The notes under the pieces: model-generated
Told to the model about the DNA's origin: nothing
The model's database searches: none
The model's input: only the letters and a program-made list of their open reading frames with translations
Part shown: positions 59,506 through 64,000 of the stretch, piece after piece
Position numbering within the stretch: position 1 is the stretch's first letter
Layout: each line of letters opens with the position of its first letter
Program-made: the position numbers and the translations under genes
DNA from: Rehmannia glutinosa
Taxonomy: Eukaryota > Streptophyta > Magnoliopsida > Lamiales > Orobanchaceae
NCBI GenBank assembly: GCA_016081115.2
Contig: JABTTQ020002837.1
Span: 124,001 to 188,000, forward strand
Length of the DNA stretch: 64,000 nucleotides
Direction of reading: 5' to 3'

Positions 59506-59738
59506 TATAGTTTTGCTTTTTGGTTTTTGATTGGAGCTCACTACCTTTAATGTTCGACATCGGGTATATTTCTCCATACGGCCAAGTACGAGACATGTCT
59601 TTGATACTACTTGCGGGGAGCTTACGAACACTATTCTTAATCATGAATCATCAAATGCATAGCTAAAGACATAGAACTTGTTGCTCTAACTAATTCGTGT
59701 GCAATACCGTTCGCTGATCGTCTAACAAGTGCTTATAT

Positions 59739-60005
59739 AACGAACTTAGTACTTGAGGTCGTTTAATTTCTATGTAAAGGGTGTTTGACTAAGCTTATAA
59801 GCTTTTCAAAACATCTGTTTTTAACGAACTTAGTACTTGAGCTTGTTTAATTTCTATGTAGAGGATGTTTGGTTGAGCTTATAAATTCTCAAATATTTTA
59901 TAATATATTTGAGAGTTTATAAGCTTTTTAAATTTGTTTTATAAGATTTTTAATAAAATATTTAATAGCTTATAATTTTTTTTAAATAAGCTTGTTCTCA
60001 AATAT
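59739..60005 (+). repeat. 84-bp direct duplication carrying Tourist-like MITE fragments
   Basis: AACGAACTTAGTACTTGAG plus TTTAATTTCTATGTA occur at 59739-59778 and 59823-59861. Each is followed by a GGTGTTTGACTAAGCTTATA- or GGATGTTTGGTTGAGCTT-type MITE start. The first MITE start is cut after about 45 bp. Confidence 0.6.
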
Positions 60006-60119
60006 CCAAATTATTTAAATCACATAGTGGATTGTGGTGTGTTGATCTTGTGTTTAGAAAAAAAAATACACCAAACAGTCCATACCTAACTCCCTTCACT
60101 TAGCTGGCTATTTGCATTT

Positions 60120-60588
60120 TTTTTTTTTTTTTGATAACTCAGCTTCCAGACTTACGCCTGACTATGCCTGAGGACAACAACAACCGCGCTCCTCATTTGC
60201 CGCCAAGGTAAAACCGCGGATGTGCACGATCGCCGTGTTCGACGGGTCTGGCGACGACAACCAGATCCTCCCAGGTAAAGAGAACAATTATGTTCGACCC
60301 CCCAATCTACTAATAACGATCTCTCCCCGAATCGAACCCACACGGATGCAATTCAGTATGATCTACTAATAACGATCTCTCCCCGAATCGAACCCACACG
60401 GATGCAATTCAGTATGAGTTCCCACCAAATCTTCACCAGCACGCATATGCCCCGGGGAGCAATTTGATGGAGAATGGATATGAACCCCTGACCTCCACCC
60501 CACAAACAATTTGATGGAGCAGGGATTTGAACCCCTGACCTCCATCCCACAATTGCTTGTGGTGGCCAGGTGGGCTAAGTCACCTGGT
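60120..60588 (-). mobile_element. Long tRNA-derived SINE with 15-bp TSD and internal duplications
   Basis: On the minus strand box A-like TAGCCCACCTGG (60566-60577) is followed by box B GGTTCAAATCC (60523-60533). Poly-T at 60120-60132 is its tail. TGGCTATTTGCATTT flanks it (60105-60119 and 60589-60603). Inside, a box B-containing unit (ATTTGATGGAG...GAACCCCTGACCTCCA) is present twice. A 56-bp unit (ATCTACTAATAACGATCTCT...) is also tandemly duplicated (about 60305-60360 and 60361-60416). Confidence 0.88.
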
Positions 60589-60805
60589 TGGCTATTTGCA
60601 TTTCTTTTTTCTATAGAAGAGGAATTTTGGGGGCCCACAAACATTCCCTCCGGCAAGCGTGCTCAACAATTATATTTCCCCACGCAACAAATCCTCTCGA
60701 TTTCAAGCCCACCACAATTTTTTCTATTTAAATAATATTTAAAAAAATGTTATATTTCTATTTAATTTGCAGTTGACGGTGGAAGGAAATTATATAATAA
60801 TAACA

Positions 60806-60829
60806 ATTTTAATAATAATAATAATAATA

Positions 60830-60865
<36 letters not shown>

Positions 60866-60870
60866 TAAAA
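60806..60870. repeat. Palindromic (AAT)n(ATT)n microsatellite
   Basis: A run of AAT repeats passes directly into ATT repeats, so the two halves are complementary. Confidence 0.85.
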
Positions 60871-60956
60871 ATGAATTAACAAAATGGGCAGACCAGAGAA
60901 CACAACAGAAGTGTCCAGGGAATTAAAGAGTTGTTGGCTTTTGGGCTTTAAGGGTA

Positions 60957-60985
60957 CTAGTTTTCCACCCGTGCGATGCACGGAG
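60957..60985 (-). mobile_element. Helitron-type 3' end, minus strand
   Basis: On the minus strand a hairpin built from GCACGGG-like and CCCGTGC arms (60968-60984) is followed by CTAG|T at 60960-60956. It is related to the 47.47-kb terminus. The element would extend to the right; its 5' end was not found. Confidence 0.45.
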
Positions 60986-62959
60986 CGTATGGTAAAATAA
61001 AAATAATTTTAATTTTCTTAAATATACAAATGGGTAGAAACTATATAAATAATGGAATATAATTATAAGTATAAATATAAGTAAATTAATTTAAATAATG
61101 GAATAATAAATCATTACACCATGACCAAAAAAATCTATTATAGAATTAAAAAAAATAGTTTTAAAATAGGAATTCAATAACAACAAATATATATATATAA
61201 GATTACGTTTGTGATATCAGACATAGTGGAAATTGATGTTGACTACAATATTTTTTTTTTAAATAACCTTCATATTATATCATTGAAAATCAACATTTTA
61301 TGCAAAATAAATAATCCACAAAACTTCAAAATAAAAAACTGCCAAAAAATAATGACATTATAGGAATCAACAAACAATTGAGAAAATTAAATGATCCTAT
61401 TTGAATCACTTACTTTGTTCTATCTTTATATTTCTTAAGATTTGGTTCTAGTAATGCAACCCCTCATGCATGGAATATGACTTAAATACCAAAAAAAAAA
61501 AAAAAAGATAATATTCTTAATGAGTGCAATGTATAAAACAAACATATATAATCAAAAAGGGAAGATAATTATTTCTAGTGCTATTATGGGCAAGCACAAT
61601 TTGGCCAAGACGAATAAAATCAAGTTAATAAAATCGAGATGTGATACTGCAGACAAATCAATTTGCTTTGCTTGTCAGGTACGAAGCAATATATTTTTCG
61701 GCATATATAATTCACGTACACTTTTAACATAATAACATTATCACATATTCAATTCCTAAATTCATATTCTTAATGAATTTATGCAAACAAATAAATACGA
61801 TGGAGTTTCAAAATTTTAAGCTTTAGAAAAAAAAAACAAAATGAATAACTAATATTACTCACCTTTTGATGTATGATGTTGGTCTTGCGACAATGATTTT
61901 CATAAATAGAGTTCCAATGCTCACTGGAATTTGGTTGGATTAATATCCCTTACCAAACTAAACAAATAGGCTATTTTTCAGATGTTCTTTTCTTTATGTT
62001 TAGTTGCTAACAAAGGTGTATTTCTATGATTTTGAATTATTTTGCAGTATGGTTTTGGCGTGAGATTTGAAAGACGATGGGTCTATTTATAATGCTTGCA
62101 AAACTACACGGTTAATGGAGGGTTTTGTCTTCCCAATGCAAAATTTTAAATTATTGTATTCCAAAACATCATTATGATTACAATTTACAGCTATATATTT
62201 CTATTTATTGTTTTGATCGGAAAATGTACAGTTATGCAGAAATACAAAAGTAAGTTTTGGTATTGCATTACAATTAAATGACTTTTAGTTGTCCAATGAG
62301 TCTTGATTCTTGAATGACTCAATTTGTAAAATGGAACATAATAATTTAAAGATATTTTCTGTTAAAAAAATATAGTTGGATTGGCTTCTCAAAAAGTACA
62401 TAATGTAAATTTATATTTCATTTTTCCATTTAAGGAATGAAGTTATAAGATATTTATTTTTCTGCTAAAGAATATCATTGGATTGGATTCTATTCATCAT
62501 TCTATTTCTATAAGATAAAATAAAAAGAATGTAGAAACACCAAAAACAAATGTAACTACGTTTAAATTTATAATACAAATGTTATGAGACTTTTTATTTT
62601 CTTATTTTATAGTTAGTTTAAGCAATATAATTTATTAAAAAGGTATTGCTATGAATTTTGATTCATCCATTAATGCTAAACTGTATTGCGTAAAAACAAA
62701 AAATTAAAGAAACGACATTAATGTAAGTTAAAGTTTATTTTGCATGCGGCAGACACAAAGTAATGACAACAATTGATGCTGATAAAGAACAAAGTTAATT
62801 TATTTTTGGAACAAAGAACAAAGTTAATTAAAAACATGGAAAAAAAACACGACTTGTCATATTTAGGAACAAATTTTTGGCGGGAACTTTCTATATTTAC
62901 CACTATTTTGTTTTTATATATTATATAGATTTCAGTCAGCAGTCAATGTACGTGTTTTT
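60986..62959. other. AT-rich DNA, probably Helitron or other repeat interior
   Basis: Very AT-rich, with no Rep/helicase coding sequence and no recognisable protein. Short open frames here have no supporting features. Confidence 0.35.
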
Positions 62960-63260
62960 AGTGGGGTAAACGAGTCGAATCGAACCTAGGAACGTTCAAG
63001 CTTTTTTTAATAAACTCTGAGCTTTAAGATTTGTGATTGAGCTTGTTCGATTATTAATTAAATCTAGTACGAGTAAGTTTTAGTAGAGTCGAACACGAAC
63101 CGAGCTCGAGTAGTTTAATATTTTTACACATATTTTATTTTACTTTTTTTATAATCGAGTCGATTACGACCCTAGATTTATATTTTATCGAACGAAAAAT
63201 ACTTTTAACAATTTCGAGTCGAGTATCGAGTAACTTGGTTCGTTATTTGAGTTGTTCAAA
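62960..63260. repeat. GAGTTCGAG-type dispersed repeat, copy 3
   Basis: GAGTCGAATCGAACC, GAGCTCGAGTAGTTTAATAT and TATCGAACGAAAAATAC match the copies at 5940-6180 and 24090-24310. Confidence 0.5.
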
Positions 63261-64000
63261 GGGCATCAATTTGCAATTTTCACTTATTTTGGGGAGCTAA
63301 TTTGGGTTTTTTTGTTTAACAATAGATAATAGTCCGGTGGAAAAAAAAATTGCTTTTACGCGCCATCCGGAGCATGCAATAAATCGGCCAGGAAGAGAAT
63401 TTATAGCAATTGGGCTTGGCAGAATTCTGGGCTCAAGGCCCATACCTCCGAGTCTGCTTGGTTCAAATTAAGCTGCTTGCTTCAAATTATACATTATATG
63501 CAACCCATCAACATGGACATGTCTTTAAAATAAAAATTAGACAAAATTTATTTTTTATTGCAAACAAATAAATAAATAGATTATTTTTTCTAAAGTTTTC
63601 TATGGGGACAATATTTATAATTGTATATATAAAATTTATATTAATGGCTAAAAATAATATTAAATGAAGGGAAGTAGTCGTCGATGCCAACCCGTCTTAG
63701 ATTTGTCCGTGCTTTCTTTCAATATTTTCTTCTCACCCACTTCAAGCCGATCCGATCTGCTCTTTGTAAGCTCTTGCCCTCAATCCTTTATTAAAAACAT
63801 AAGATAGCGGGGGCAACCTGCCCCTATTTTTGTTACTTAATTTTATTAAGATAAAAATATATATATATATAAAGTTTATTAACTTTTTTTTAATTTTTCA
63901 TCCGCTCTACCTAATTTTAGTGTGACGGTCCACTCTATTATTGTGGCTGGCTACGCCATTTATGCCCATCACTATAATGGATTCCACAACCGTCATGGTC
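63261..64000. other. Window end, no gene seen
   Basis: The sequence becomes less AT-rich and pyrimidine-rich near 63700-63790, which may be the edge of a neighbouring gene. No exon could be supported. Confidence 0.35.

Noticed and set aside
60305..60416. Repeat array that might suggest CRISPR
   Set aside because: Only two direct copies with no spacers, inside a SINE of a plant nuclear genome.
60353..60735. Overlapping frames around the 60.4-kb repeats
   Set aside because: Explained by the tRNA-derived SINE; the tRNA-like NPCSIKL-type peptides are translations of its box B repeats.

Overview
The window is nuclear DNA from a flowering plant. It is AT-rich, with spliced genes, canonical GT-AG introns, poly-A-tailed SINEs, MITEs and simple repeats. 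The protein matches are to angiosperm families. The repeated TGAGACGGTCTCACGG-type foldback and the protein sequences suggest a eudicot, perhaps an asterid (Lamiales-like); that placement is inference. Nothing bacterial, organellar or viral was seen.

Five host genes are supported. (1) 2011-3408 +: intronless membrane-anchored AAA-ATPase of the plant At2g46620-like group. (2) 10359-22942 +: VPS26, the arrestin-fold retromer subunit, with eleven coding exons. An 8-kb intron (13265-21236) is almost entirely a nested transposon complex. (3) 30554-34312 +: eight-exon MFS transporter of the MFSD5/molybdate-anion-transporter family. (4) 43027-46068 -: six-exon, single-RRM RNA-binding protein of the nuclear-speckle NSR/MtRBP1 type, with an apparent frame problem at the exon 4/5 junction. 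(5) 54935-56896 +: two-exon Dof zinc-finger transcription factor. The genes share no obvious pathway. They are ordinary single-copy-looking genes separated by transposon-rich DNA.

Most of the rest is transposable-element debris, and several elements are dated by intact target-site duplications (TSDs). The VPS26 intron holds two copies of a decayed hAT transposon joined head to head, making a giant palindrome of about 7.7 kb with arms of about 2.2 kb. One arm is split by a nearly full-length RTE-type LINE (15826-19014, 19-bp TSD). Other elements are a Mutator-like element with 9-bp TSD (7361-8882) inside hAT-like ends (6992-9109), a 2.55-kb element with arms of about 770 bp (25614-28166), hAT MITEs with 8-bp TSDs, Tourist-like MITEs with TTA TSDs, one Stowaway, a family of GGGATAATTAC-ended MITEs with 9-bp TSDs, tRNA-derived SINEs, and two Helitron-type 3' ends.

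The observations most worth following are the head-to-head hAT palindrome with its nested LINE, three tiny poly-T insertions of 16-19 bp flanked by 12-19-bp target duplications, the exon 4 frame problem in the RRM gene, MITEs sitting 13-17 bp after the stop codons of VPS26 and the Dof gene, and a foldback whose flanking microsatellites are themselves mirror images.
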